Source: Silene conica (lineage: Eukaryota; Streptophyta; Magnoliopsida; Caryophyllales; Caryophyllaceae). Taken from it: a stretch of DNA of 64,000 nt. The stretch covers positions 21,832,501 to 21,896,500 of the forward strand of contig CM055317.2 in assembly GCA_029255685.2 (NCBI GenBank), read 5' to 3'. Below the pieces are notes generated by a model. That model ran no database searches. It was not told the DNA's origin and saw only the letters and a program-made list of their open reading frames with translations. Each line of letters starts with the position of its first letter. Position 1 is the first letter of the stretch. The translations under genes and the position numbers were made by a program. Shown one piece after another: positions 23,757-32,617 of this stretch.

Positions 23757-23815
23757 TTAGGGTTAAGGGCTTAGGGTTTAGGGTTTATGGTTTAGGGTTT
23801 AGGGTTTAGGGTTTT
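23756..23815 (+). repeat. Interstitial telomere-like TTTAGGG tract
   Basis: Six to eight mostly perfect TTTAGGG units (plant telomere repeat) with a few variants (GGGTTAAGG, TTTATGG). It abuts the GC-rich minisatellite and lies within the predicted intron. Confidence 0.88.
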
Positions 23816-23873
23816 TTTACGTTCTAACCGTATGGTTTCAATTTTATTTCTTTAAATTTTTTTGTTTTCAGGA

Positions 23874-24305
23874 ATGGCAAACATGCCGTTGAATGATGAA
23901 ACTTGGCTTTCACAACGGATTGCAGTAGCTGAGACACATCTCGCAAGCCATGTAGCGGAAAACCCGATGGAGAGAGCATCTCTTGAACATCAGCGCAACT
24001 ACTGTATCAAGAGGCGTGACGCAGTCCGGTTAGTGAACGAAGCTGCAAGTTCGTACCCTCGACGTACTGAAACTCGCCGCCTTGCTGAAGCGAGAAACAT
24101 GATACATCTTGAGCCCCCAATCTTATCTCAACAGGCAATGCATGTGTATTGCAAGATTATGGACGTCATTAGAATGTATGAAGAGAATCACCCAGACGTT
24201 AGCGGTTCTCCTGAGATGCGTGGTTGGTGGGAGTTTGAGAAGACTTTTTTACGGATAACCGGGGTTATCCCTCCGTATTTTTCGTTTTGGGCCAATGAGG
24301 TCTGA
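23874..24305 (+). CDS. Unrecognised 143-aa MULE-encoded protein
   Basis: I do not recognise this protein. It starts MANMPLNDETWLSQRIAVAE and ends IPPYFSFWANEV. It is rich in Arg, Glu and Ala, probably mostly helical, with no membrane segment or zinc motif. Two tryptophans adjoin (GWWEFEKTF). The ATG is the first after a good acceptor (TTTTCAG at 23865-23871). The frame is intact, unlike the transposase. It faces the transposase/OTU gene within one MULE and starts near the opposite terminal repeat, the same plan as maize mudrA/mudrB. By position it may be an accessory transposition protein, but I see no similarity to support that. A captured host fragment is the alternative. Confidence 0.6.
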   Translation: MANMPLNDETWLSQRIAVAETHLASHVAENPMERASLEHQRNYCIKRRDAVRLVNEAASSYPRRTETRRLAEARNMIHLEPPILSQQAMHVYCKIMDVIRMYEENHPDVSGSPEMRGWWEFEKTFLRITGVIPPYFSFWANEV

Positions 24306-24749
24306 ACGACGGGATGTATTAGTTAACTTTTATGACCGTTATGCAACTTTGTCTCAAAATTAGTTAACATTTATCTTTGTAATTTGTTAACTTTTTAGTA
24401 GTGAAGAAGGTTTGTTTGACAATGAAATCGCTTTGTTTGTTTGAACGTTTTTAATTTGATAACTTTTATCTTTGTAATTTGTTTCACAATGAAATCGCGA
24501 TTATAATGAACATGAAAACCATTCGAAAAACGGTAACATTTTGAAATTTGAAATCACAACGGTTACATTTAAATATTACAACCTAAAGAATACAAATAAA
24601 TCTCAACCTAAATAATACAAATATATCACAACCTAAAGAATACAAATAAATCTCAACACGGGGGAGGCTGTCTTCGGCGCCGAGTTCGAGGTGTTGTTCC
24701 CATCAAAGTATGCCATCTTTCGATGTTCGACGCGTACAAATCGGCTTAA
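24306..24749. other. Convergent intergenic region of MULE
   Basis: AT-rich, with duplicated phrases: AACTTTTATCTTTGTAATTTG-like at about 24365 and 24460, and ACAACCTAAAGAATACAAATA repeated three times (24577-24655). It probably holds the 3' ends of both genes. Confidence 0.5.
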
Positions 24750-25262
24750 TGTGCAACTGCATCTTCTCTTACCCACTCCCAACAAAGATCGATCGGTGGC
24801 ATGGGTGCTTCGCTCACTGGGCCACTGTAATGCCATCTCATCCAATGGTCGTGATAGTGTACGATCCACATGACACCGTACGGCCTCGACTCGTGACCCG
24901 TGGCCCTCAGCGGTAATAATGTATAACAATTCCATTGCCTTTTTCCTTTGTCCGCCCACTGCCCGACAACAGATAGTCCAGTTAAACAACGACACAAAGA
25001 CAGTCAAATACTCGGAAGACATCCAATGATGTTCACCGCAACCCCCGCTACCCGTAAACTCGATAGCCCTCAATGTATGATCCCATCTGCTCAAAAGCGG
25101 AGGCGTGCGAGGAGACTCATCAAACACTGTCTTGTACACATCGTTTCCCTGAAGCTCTCTAAGACACCACGCTCTCATGACCAAGTGGTCCTCCTGGCGA
25201 CCCCGGGCGGCATGCGATAGCACCCTATAACCTCAATGACCATCAGCAACCACATCAGCCCA
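24750..25262 (-). pseudogene. OTU-type cysteine protease domain, catalytic Cys codon now TGA
   Basis: OTU proteases cleave ubiquitin-like conjugates with a DGxC...H active site. On the minus strand the frame reads DVVADGH, then TGA at 25235-25233, then GYRVLSHAARGRQEDH, so the expected catalytic cysteine codon is a stop. The alpha/beta segment (HHWMSSEYLTVFVSLFNW) follows. In a second frame comes SRPYGVMWIVHYHDHWMRW, with the probable catalytic histidine, so there is also a frameshift near 24930. Transposase-OTU fusions are familiar in plant MULE proteins. This copy would be catalytically dead even if the stop were read through with another residue. Confidence 0.78.
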
Positions 25263-26101
25263 ACCATCAAAGTGTGCCCATAAGTCTTGGGGGACTGCAT
25301 ATTTTTTTGCCCAAGAACACAAAGGTCCCGTTGTGTAACCGACCTCCAATGGTGCACCAACAGGTCCATCTCCGAAATCAGACACCGTACTGACCGAAGG
25401 TGTCGTCGAAGGGCTAGAAGAAAACTTGGCACATCTACGGGCAGCATGCTCAAAAGCGGACTTGTTCCGAGTAGTGGAACCCCTCGGTCTCCCCTTAGGG
25501 TTTTCTCGAACCTCAGGTGGACGAATATCTTCATCTGCCGGGTGGAGACCATCTCGAAGTTTCTCAATGATTACCCGTCGCTTCGCCGGATCGACCCCTC
25601 TAGCCTGCTCTATAAGAGCATCAAACTCATCATCATCGGTCTTCGGCCTATATTCGGGACTGTCGTACACCAAAGTCCTCCAAAACAAGTGCACATCCTC
25701 AACGTGGACCCTCCTACCGTTTCTTTGCATCAGAATCATAATGCAGGCACAAGGCAACCCGTGAGTAGTCTGTATCGCATATCCACAATTCTCTTCAAGC
25801 CCGTTCCCCAGCTTCATCCCTCTCCTAACCTCATCTTCCAGTAACCTAATGGCTTTGATAGACACATGATTTCGCAATAAGGAGAAAAACGGTCCAGCAC
25901 TTACAGAGTTGGTCAACGACGTCTGTAACCCATGTCGAATCTTGGAGTGTTGAGCTTCAAGCATGGAGTGAATACGAGTCCACATAGTGTCGAGGTTCAA
26001 GTTTTGATTCTCCAACCAAGCTTTCAGGAGGGCATGACACGACTCTACCCGGGAAGTGGCCGTATTACCGAGGTGAAAGTATTCGTTCGTATAGAAAACA
26101 A
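25236..26101 (-). pseudogene. MULE transposase C-terminal half (SWIM-like region and linker)
   Basis: The frame resumes across the solo-LTR site (KKFV into VFYTNEYFHLGNTATSRVES) and runs through a zinc region CGYAIQTTHGLPCACI...VHVEDVHLFWR. Plant MULE transposases usually have CxC...GLPCAH here, so the SWIM finger looks partly degenerate. An acidic linker (TDDDEFDAL) and a basic GRPRGSTTRNKSAFEHAAR segment, typical before OTU domains, come next. The frame ends at the TGA replacing the OTU cysteine. No other stop occurs in this half. Confidence 0.82.
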
Positions 26102-26106
26102 CAAAC

Positions 26107-27249
26107 TGTTGGAGTAAGTGTCCTCAACAATAATGTGATCACGTCAATAATATAATTAATTGACAAATCTCTATAAAAGAATATTCATGGGATGATTCTT
26201 TATCATAAGTCAATTGGTCAACATTAATCGGTAATGATTGGCTTGCTAGAGTTTGACATTACTGTCGTAATGACGGTGGTGACCAGTTGATCCCTTTAGG
26301 TCACACCTTTAGGACAGCTCTCTCAATAATAAATGAAATAACTGTATATGATACGAGTTAGATCATTTCTAGATTATGATTAATATAAGGAGAAAATTTA
26401 TAATAAGATTATAAATTGTTTTAGTGATCGAAATGTCATCACTATTATTTACATGTTTATGAAATGTAAAGTTGTTTGAATGAATTAATTAAAACTACAA
26501 TTGTTGTAGTAACTAAATATATTATAAGTAATTGATTGAATTACTTATTAATTTACGATTAAAAGGTTAAATGTTAAACTCTAAATACGTAAATTAATAT
26601 GCTCCTATGTAATGCTTCATTCGAGTCCATTGCTTGATATGGACCGTGTGTCTTGACACACACACATACATTATTACATAAAATGTGATGGGAACATTGT
26701 GAGAACATATATTTAATGAGAAGACAAGCATGGGAGACATTGTGTAATGTAGAGGTGCCATCCATTGGGCACTCTACCCATGGCTCTCGGCCGTCCCAAA
26801 GAAGAGAACAAAAGGAAGTTTTGTTCCCTTATTTTGTCTAATTCATTCATTCATACTTGAGGTTTAGGGTTTTGTTTTAGAGAGAACAAAAGAAAAGAAA
26901 ATAATTCCTTATTTTTCTAACCCTAATACCGTGTATCTCCTTACTCTATCTAGAGTTTTGTGTGTTGATTCTAGCACAATAACATACAAAACATTGAGTG
27001 TAGTGTGTCTTGGTGTTCATCTTTTGGAGGCCATCTCTTTGAAGGTTCAAGGAGGATCATCCGTGTGATAAGCTCAAGAACAAGTGAAGAAGGTGACTTC
27101 ACTTGTGCCCTATTTTAGCCGAAAATAGCATTGTAAGGAAGCTTGTTCTTCCTCCTTAATCTTGTTTAATCTTTAGTTAAGCATGCATAAGATCATATTA
27201 TTATAAGATAATTTATATTAGTATGACTAAGTAGGTATTTAAACCTAAC
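26107..27249 (+). mobile_element. Solo LTR inserted in MULE transposase
   Basis: A 1143-bp insertion begins TGTTGGAGTAAGTGTCC and ends AAACCTAACA, with an exact 5-bp duplication CAAAC (26102-26106 and 27250-27254). There is no PBS, PPT or coding domain. The start sequence resembles Ty1/copia LTRs I remember, and the strand is inferred from that. Removing the LTR and one CAAAC restores continuity of the transposase frame. Confidence 0.88.
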
Positions 27250-27254
27250 ACAAA

Positions 27255-28482
27255 CTTCTTCTTGTAATGCGCCCATGTTCTCATCACATAATCAGCCAAA
27301 TCTACCCAAGTTTCAAAAAAGGCTTCCCATGCTCTCCCAAACTCAGCTTGTGTGCTTGCATTGATGACGCGGTACCAACCCGTTTCTTTACTATGCAATA
27401 TCATGTCTTTGTACATCATCATCTTTCTTGAATTTTTTACTCTGGTCTCAATGTTTCTGTTAACATGCCAACGACACAAAATGTGAGAAGTTTCCGGATA
27501 GAGGTCCTCAATAGCCCGGATCAAGCCCAACTCTCGGTCAGTGACAAGAGTAGGCATAGGTGACGCCCCCAGAAGTAGCTCCTCTAATCTCAGCAACATC
27601 CACCCATAAGATGTATCATTTTCAGACGGAAGGAGAACGATGGCAATTAAGAAGGAGGATCCGACCGGTGTAACACCAACTATCTCAATAAGTGCAATCT
27701 TCAAAACATTGGTCGAGTAGGTGGCGTCGATAAGAGCAACATATGGGTAAGCACGGAATAGTTTGACGGATTCCGGATGACACATAAACACATGAGTTAA
27801 CTCTTTCGTCTCGGGGTCTGATTCGTGCCACTCCACATATTTGTGATCAACTGCTACAGCCAACAGTTGTTGAGCGGGATTCCTACTTCCTCTCATGCAT
27901 CTCGCGCCGAACCTTGTTCGACTCACTATAAATTTGGGTGCTAATCGGTTGGGGTTTTTCCGGGGTCCTTTGATGAAGAGCGTTCTTGATATCCCTCGGC
28001 GGAATCAACTCCCGGACTTGTTGCCTCACAAATTCTTTCTCTTCGGCATCCAAGCCCGCAAAATGTCTATCGCCATCTTTATATGTCGCTACCTCGTGGT
28101 TGTGAAAACCGGCGTTTGTCGAAGAAATAATGTACCAAGCAATCGTCGGCTTCCCATCATCCAAATTGGCGTACTCCTGCACCGCTCGAATCCTAAACAA
28201 ACATCCGCACTTAGCCGACCCTCTCTTAGTAGAATTCTCCGGTTTCTCAGGATCGATCTTCTTTCTGGTTCGGTCGTACCTTGAACAACGGAAGTACGAC
28301 CCGAGCAGCTCCGGTTGTTTGCGATTTTTCGCCCCATTTGTTGCCTTCACTAAGGCAAAACCATCATCGATAGCTATTTTTTGAGCCCAGTCAAACGCGT
28401 CATCCCGCCTATCAAATGATGTTTCCGTCTCAAATAATCGGTTGTAATTAACCTCATTTCCACCAAACTCCTCAAACGAATC
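27255..28482 (-). pseudogene. MULE transposase N-terminal half (FAR1-type zinc finger and DDE core)
   Basis: The predicted exon 2 starts after ...TTAACAG at 28483. It encodes a FAR1/WRKY-GCM1-type finger (C in YFRCSRYD, C in KCGCLF, HNH in GFHNHE). The MULE catalytic core has Asp in VALIDATYSTN (27728-27726), Asp in LVTDRELGL (27539-27537), a CRWH motif, and a candidate Glu in GRAWEAFFETW. A one-base frameshift lies near 27885-27900, between RREMHE and GSRNPAQQ. The solo LTR interrupts the frame at 27250. The protein would bind the terminal repeats and cut and join DNA. Confidence 0.88.
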
Positions 28483-29033
28483 CTGTTAATACGCAATTTT
28501 GGTAAGGATTATATTAAAAAAATATTAAAAACCACTTAATTTATGTTAAAAACTGAGTAAAAATAACGGAAAGAAAAGGACTTCAAAACTGGCCGTCCAA
28601 GCATGGTATGGACGTGAATAGTACACGTCCAAACCATGCATGGACGTGTACTATTCACGTCCAAGCATAGTATGGACGTGCATTATTCACGTCCAGACCA
28701 TGCATGGACGGCCAGGATTAACGTCCATGCATGGTCTGGACGTGAATAGTGCACGTCCATACCATGCTTGGACGTGAATAGTACACGTCCATGCATGGTT
28801 TGGACGTGTACTATGCACGTCCATACCATGCTTGGACGGCTAGTTTGGCCGTCCTTTCCACGCGAGGACGGCCATTTTTCAAGTCTATTGCAAAAATACG
28901 ATTGAGTTTACGTAATCTAATTCTATGGCTTCTACGACTAATTCAACCTAATTTCTACCAAAGGGCTTAAACATGTAATTCAACAAAAATTAATTGAAAA
29001 AAAAATTAAGATTTTTGGATTTTAATTGCTTAC
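28483..29033 (-). other. Predicted first intron of MULE transposase
   Basis: The donor GTAAGC follows TCATCG at 29034. The acceptor is ATTAACAG, ending at 28483. Both flanking exons are in phase 0. The 551-bp intron carries a long foldback. Confidence 0.65.
28585..28848. repeat. Long near-perfect foldback in transposase intron
   Basis: Left arm about 28585-28709, loop GGCCAGGATTAAC (28710-28722), right arm about 28723-28848. By eye the arms of about 125 bp differ at only four or so positions. Each arm is itself made of strictly alternating CGTCC and GGACG blocks separated by ATGCATGG- or AATAGTA-type spacers. RNA from either strand could form a hairpin well over 100 bp long. Confidence 0.92.
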
Positions 29034-29060
29034 CGATGAATCGTTGTCGTCGTTTGACAT
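29034..29060 (-). pseudogene. Predicted first exon of MULE transposase
   Basis: On the minus strand, ATG at 29060-29058 opens MSNDDNDSS, directly followed by the donor GTAAGC. The short acidic start joins in phase 0 to DSFEEFGGNEVNYN of exon 2. The choice rests on the donor, the phase and the position just inside the terminal repeat. Confidence 0.6.
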
Positions 29061-29192
29061 GGAATCGTTGTCGTTGTTTAATGTTGTTGATCGATGTTGA
29101 AACCGTTTTTTTGGATTTTATGTTGTTTTTGTTGTTTTTCTTTCAGAGAAAAGAAGGTAGAGAGATAGAGGGAAAAGGGTAGAGGTTGTCTT

Positions 29193-29245
29193 TTTTATCG
29201 AAAACGCCGACGATTTTTCGCAAAACGCCGACGACCTTTCGCAAC
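29193..29245 (-). repeat. MULE inner inverted repeat, right copy
   Basis: On the minus strand it reads GCGAAAGGTCGTCGGCG, then TTTTGCGAAAAATCGTCGGCG. It is the inverted partner of 23025-23062 and lies about 130 bp upstream of the transposase ATG. Confidence 0.8.
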
Positions 29246-29335
29246 CCCCTTTTTTTTTAAAGGGTAAATTCAGGTGACAAAGTGTGCAGGATTTAAGTAA
29301 TATCATATGCGGGATTTAGCAAATACTATTAAGTT

Positions 29336-29692
29336 TAGCCAATATCGCGATTTATGTCGTCGACTCACAGTTATAGGATATGATGTTAAGAAAACGTGTT
29401 TTATTTATAAATCTAATTTTTTATCCCATACATTCGTATGATGCACGAAATTTTTGAATTTCATGTTATGGACAATATATTATGGCTTTTATTCGTAAGT
29501 ATTTTTGTAAATTATTTTATAAGAGAGTATAAGAGTTATATTAGCTTAAGGGTACGTACAAATGAAGGCAATTCGTGTGAATATGTAAAGACGCAACATA
29601 AATTATTATCTACAGTAAGAATAAAATAATGGATTTAATAAACAATCGTTTAATTTCACCATGACAAATTGAAAGTGCATTTCATGATTAAG
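29336..29692. other. Intergenic DNA
   Basis: AT-rich; nothing recognisable. Confidence 0.5.
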
Positions 29693-30227
29693 AGCATCCA
29701 TACTAAAGAGGATGATGAATCTTTTTAGCACGTTGTCTTCTTAAAGAAGACATCCTCTTCAATGTGGGATTACTTTTTTACATCCTCTTTGAGAGAGGAA
29801 AAGAAAAACTTCCTCTATTTTAGGGCACTCACACTGAAGAGTAAGTAATCTTCCTCTTATTTCCTCTCTTTACCACTACCTTTTTTACACTTTACATTAT
29901 CTTTCATCCAACTCATTTTTCACCATCTCCTTCCTCGTCTTCCTGTTTTATTTTTTTTCCACATTAAAAAGGATCATCTTTTAGTTTCTCTTTTATATTT
30001 TAATTACTTTTTAATAAAATTTATGTAAAATAAAAATTAAATTCATCTATTTCATAGGGTGTTGGGCATTTGGGCCAAGATTGTATTTCCTTTGAAAATA
30101 GAGGAAGTTTGTCTCTTCCTATTTCAAAAAGAATTTAAAAATTAATGTCACATTGAAAATGATGTCCACTTTAAGAAGAGAATGTGTTGAGAGGATCGAC
30201 CATCCTCTTCAATGTGCGTGCTCGTAG
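29693..30227. mobile_element. Nested MITE-like elements
   Basis: The left end GAGCATCCATACTAAAGAGG pairs with the right end, reverse-complemented GAGCACGCACATTGAAGAGG. A similar internal start GGGCACTCACACTGAAGAG lies at 29824, and CATCCTCTTCAATGTGGGA at 29748, so at least two related elements seem nested. No transposase is present. The family (hAT- or Harbinger-like) is unresolved because I see no clean target duplication. A further inverted pair, GGGTGTTGGGCATTTGG (about 30058) and CCAAATGTCCAACACCC (30246), extends the cluster rightwards. Confidence 0.6.
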
Positions 30228-30415
30228 AGGAAGTATAACATTGGACCAAATGTCCAACACCCTATGGAGTGATCCACCATCCCCTGACAAGCTGAAGAAG
30301 GATAGTTCTCTCTCACAATGTGCAAGTTAATTACACTATTTATAGTGTGCTCCATTTTCTTCCACTTGTCCTTCCACTTGCCTAATTGTGAGATGAACAT
30401 CATTCGTTTTCATTT

Positions 30416-30439
30416 TGTGACGGATATTATCCGTCACAA
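30416..30439. repeat. Perfect short hairpin GTGACGGATA
   Basis: GTGACGGATA, one T, then TATCCGTCAC form a perfect 10-bp stem with a 1-base centre. Such TGTGACGG...CCGTCACA ends resemble MITE termini. No partner end was found. Confidence 0.5.
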
Positions 30440-30744
30440 GCACGACGCTTCGTAAAGTTTATATTTATTCAATATTTTTCGTTATTTGACTCCGTAATAT
30501 CATTCAAAATCCCATATTTCGGTGAAATAATTAATATCAATTGTAAATGTAGAGTAAGAGCAACTCAGTATCTTACATGTAGTACTCATAAATCATAATC
30601 CTATTACCAAAAAAACTTGTGGCATTCATATTCCTACTATTAGTAGTACACATTAAGCAATAAGCATTGGATTAAATGTAAGGAATCCTATTATACATGT
30701 AAGTTGTAACCAGTAGGTAGATTATACATCTACAGTAATTCTCC

Positions 30745-30947
30745 TGTACGACCGTCTCACTCGTGCTTTTTTACAAAATGTGACCATTTTGTGGTAAAAT
30801 GTGACCACTTTTTGATAAAAAGTGACCACTTTTGAAAAATAGGTCATTTTTTCTTAAAAAAGGTGGCCACTATTTACTCAAAAATGGTCACTACTTATCA
30901 CAATATGGTCACTTTTCAATTGGTCGCACATGCGACGGTCTTATACA
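30745..30947. mobile_element. Small MITE with GTGACCA repeats
   Basis: The left end TGTACGACCGTCTCACTCGTG and the right end, reverse-complemented TGTATAAGACCGTCGCATGTG, are inverted relatives. The interior has six or seven AAATGTGACCACTTTT-like copies in both orientations. About 200 bp, no coding. Confidence 0.65.
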
Positions 30948-30989
30948 AGTTTTTGTGATACATCTAATATATTATCACCAGTTTTTTAG

Positions 30990-31255
30990 TTTTTGAGCAT
31001 GGTGAATTGGTGATAAAGTTATTGAATTTAGTTTTAAAAATTATGAGTTCATTTATTAAGCTCAAACAATTACAATAAAACTCCAAAAAATTACATATAA
31101 ACTTAGTTAAATTTGAGTTTATCGAAAAAAAAAAAAAATCTAACTTATAATCTCAGAAATAATAAACATATGCTAAAAAAAAAATAAAGTTTAATGTAAT
31201 AAACTCAGAAAAAATATACATATGCTCGAAAACAAGTAAAATATGAGCTAATACG
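30990..31255. repeat. AT-rich dispersed repeat, inverted copy near 62.7-63.1 kb
   Basis: Phrases such as AACATATGCTAAAAAAAAA, AAACTCAGAAAAAATATACA and TTACATATAAACTTAGTT match, in reverse complement, the stretch 62745-63110. This is one repeat family in two orientations about 32 kb apart. Ends are not defined. Confidence 0.65.
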
Positions 31256-31323
31256 TTTGATGTATATATGTTTCTTTTTCTCAGTTGTAACACTCATTTT
31301 ACACCTATTAAGCAAATAAACAA

Positions 31324-31459
31324 TATTTATACGGAGTATGTACAAACGCAAATTAGAAGTCAAGAGTTTTTTGAACTCCTAATTCATCCGAGAATATAAG
31401 AATGATTTCACTTTATGTATATTATTATTTACTTAAGCAATATTTATACGGAGTATGTA
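31324..31459. repeat. 22-bp direct repeat pair
   Basis: The phrase CAATATTTATACGGAGTATG (plus TA) occurs at about 31324 and again at about 31438. It lies at the left edge of the Tat-type element remains and may be a duplicated flank. Confidence 0.5.
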
Positions 31460-31477
31460 TCATCTGGCCTGTATTTC

Positions 31478-32122
31478 CAGGCCCTGGAGTTGTCATTGTG
31501 TGCCAAACGACAGAGCGAGGCTCTGCTGGCTGAACTTCATCGTATGAAGACGGCTCATACGGAGGCCCTAGAGAGGATGTAGGAGGTGGAGAGGATTTAG
31601 GAGGTTCTGGCAAAGAAGGAGCAGGAGATGCTGGCAAAGTAGGAACTGGAGGAAGCTTTGAGGGAAAATCTACGGTTAGCTTGTGAGCGTTCTCGTCGGG
31701 ACCTGGCTTTGGGTCAGAAGATGTTGAAGGCGCAGGAGGAGGACTTCCAGGGTTAGCTGGTGGCGGCACAGTCCAAGCTGGAGCGGACCATGGCCTCAAA
31801 GACCGAGCTGGTGCTGAAGGTGGAGGCTCTGGAGCAGAAGAAGGCTGCCCTGCAAGGGGCTGTAATAGAAGTTGTTGCTTACACTGCTGCCGAGACCATT
31901 ATTAAATGTGTTAAGGAGTTCCAGGAGGGTAAGCATATGACCTGGGACTTAGCTGCTCTGGAGGAAGCCTTTGCTGCAGAATTTCCCTGAGGGTCTGAAC
32001 ATGGACCTCATTTCAGATGATGATGATGAAGGCGTGGTGGGGTCCCAAAATGCCGGAGAGGAGGTGACCTCTGGCCCCACCCGTGATGACAATGTTGCTG
32101 CTGAACCTAGTTTTGATAAGTA
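31478..32122 (+). pseudogene. Coiled-coil ORF antisense to Tat pol (additional ORF)
   Basis: The plus-strand frame reads as a long coiled coil (ALELSLCAKRQSEALLAELH ... LVLKVEALEQKKAALQG), then an acidic tail (MDLISDDDDEGVV) ending ...EPSFDK and TAG. Four in-frame stops interrupt it (in LERM-stop, VERI-stop, MLAK-stop, DFQG-stop), and all four are TAG. In Ogre/Tat elements, extra ORFs antisense to pol between integrase and 3' LTR are known, which matches the strand and place here. Function is unknown even in the family. Confidence 0.6.
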
Positions 32123-32617
32123 GGTTCTTTTAAAACTTGTACTGCTGTGCCCTGATATGGGCGAAAATTTTCTTTTTGGAACTTTGGTGCCCCTGCGTGG
32201 GGTTAAATAGTTGTAACTTTTTTGTTGTTGGTCCGGGTGGACAAACAAAAATAATTCTGAATCTGGGCTGCCATGGGCAGTCTTTTTTTTTATCATATGT
32301 ACCCCCATTGTAAGGGGCTTTGCTTATCGTTGAATTTCCTGCCGTTTTTCTAGCGTTTTTCGTTGTGCATGCATGTTTCGTTGTGTTTTGGCCATCGCTG
32401 CTTTGGTGTGCTGACCTAGTGTTTTAGATACCCGTCCCTATACTGGGGTGTCAGGCTTGACTTAAGTTCTCTTGTGAATAGTGCAGATTTCCTCTTTAAG
32501 TCAGTCTACTAGGATAGGCAATATCTGGTCCAGAAAATTACTAAGTAATAAAAATTTCCTTAACTTCAAAAAGACTAAATAACCGATTTTAGATGTACAC
32601 AAAATTTAAATTATAAG
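32123..32617. other. Non-coding flank of Tat extra ORF
   Basis: GT-rich sequence with no domain, ending at the ATAAG target duplication of the Athila-type insertion. Confidence 0.5.

Larger units (their letters stand above)
23223..23871 (+). other. Predicted 5' intron of the plus-strand MULE gene
   Basis: A donor GTAAGC at 23223 follows an A/C-rich untranslated exon without ATG. An acceptor TTTTCAG ends at 23871, two bases before the ATG. The intron contains a GT-rich stretch, a GC-rich minisatellite and telomere-like repeats. Splice sites were chosen by consensus only. Confidence 0.55.
22087..29327 (-). mobile_element. Mutator-like element (MULE) with two convergent genes
   Basis: The ends are related inverted sequences with a TTGCTAAATCCC core. 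They are flanked by an 8-bp match ATTAAGTT (22079-22086 and 29328-29335); a 9-bp duplication with one mismatch is also possible. A second inverted motif lies further in (23025-23062 and 29193-29245): CGCGAAAGGTCGTCGACG at left, and GCGAAAGGTCGTCGGCG on the minus strand at right. The minus strand encodes a FAR1-type MULE transposase plus an OTU protease. The plus strand encodes a 143-aa unknown protein. The two converge at about 24306-24750, like mudrA/mudrB of maize MuDR. A 438-bp retroposon and a 1143-bp solo LTR have inserted later. Confidence 0.88.

Noticed and set aside
24633..25844. Long plus-strand frames opposite the OTU and transposase region
   Set aside because: Shadows of the minus-strand coding sequence; no domains.
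28591..28848. Regularly spaced repeats that could suggest a CRISPR array
   Set aside because: The units alternate in orientation and form one large foldback. There are no unique spacers or cas genes, and the genome is a plant's.
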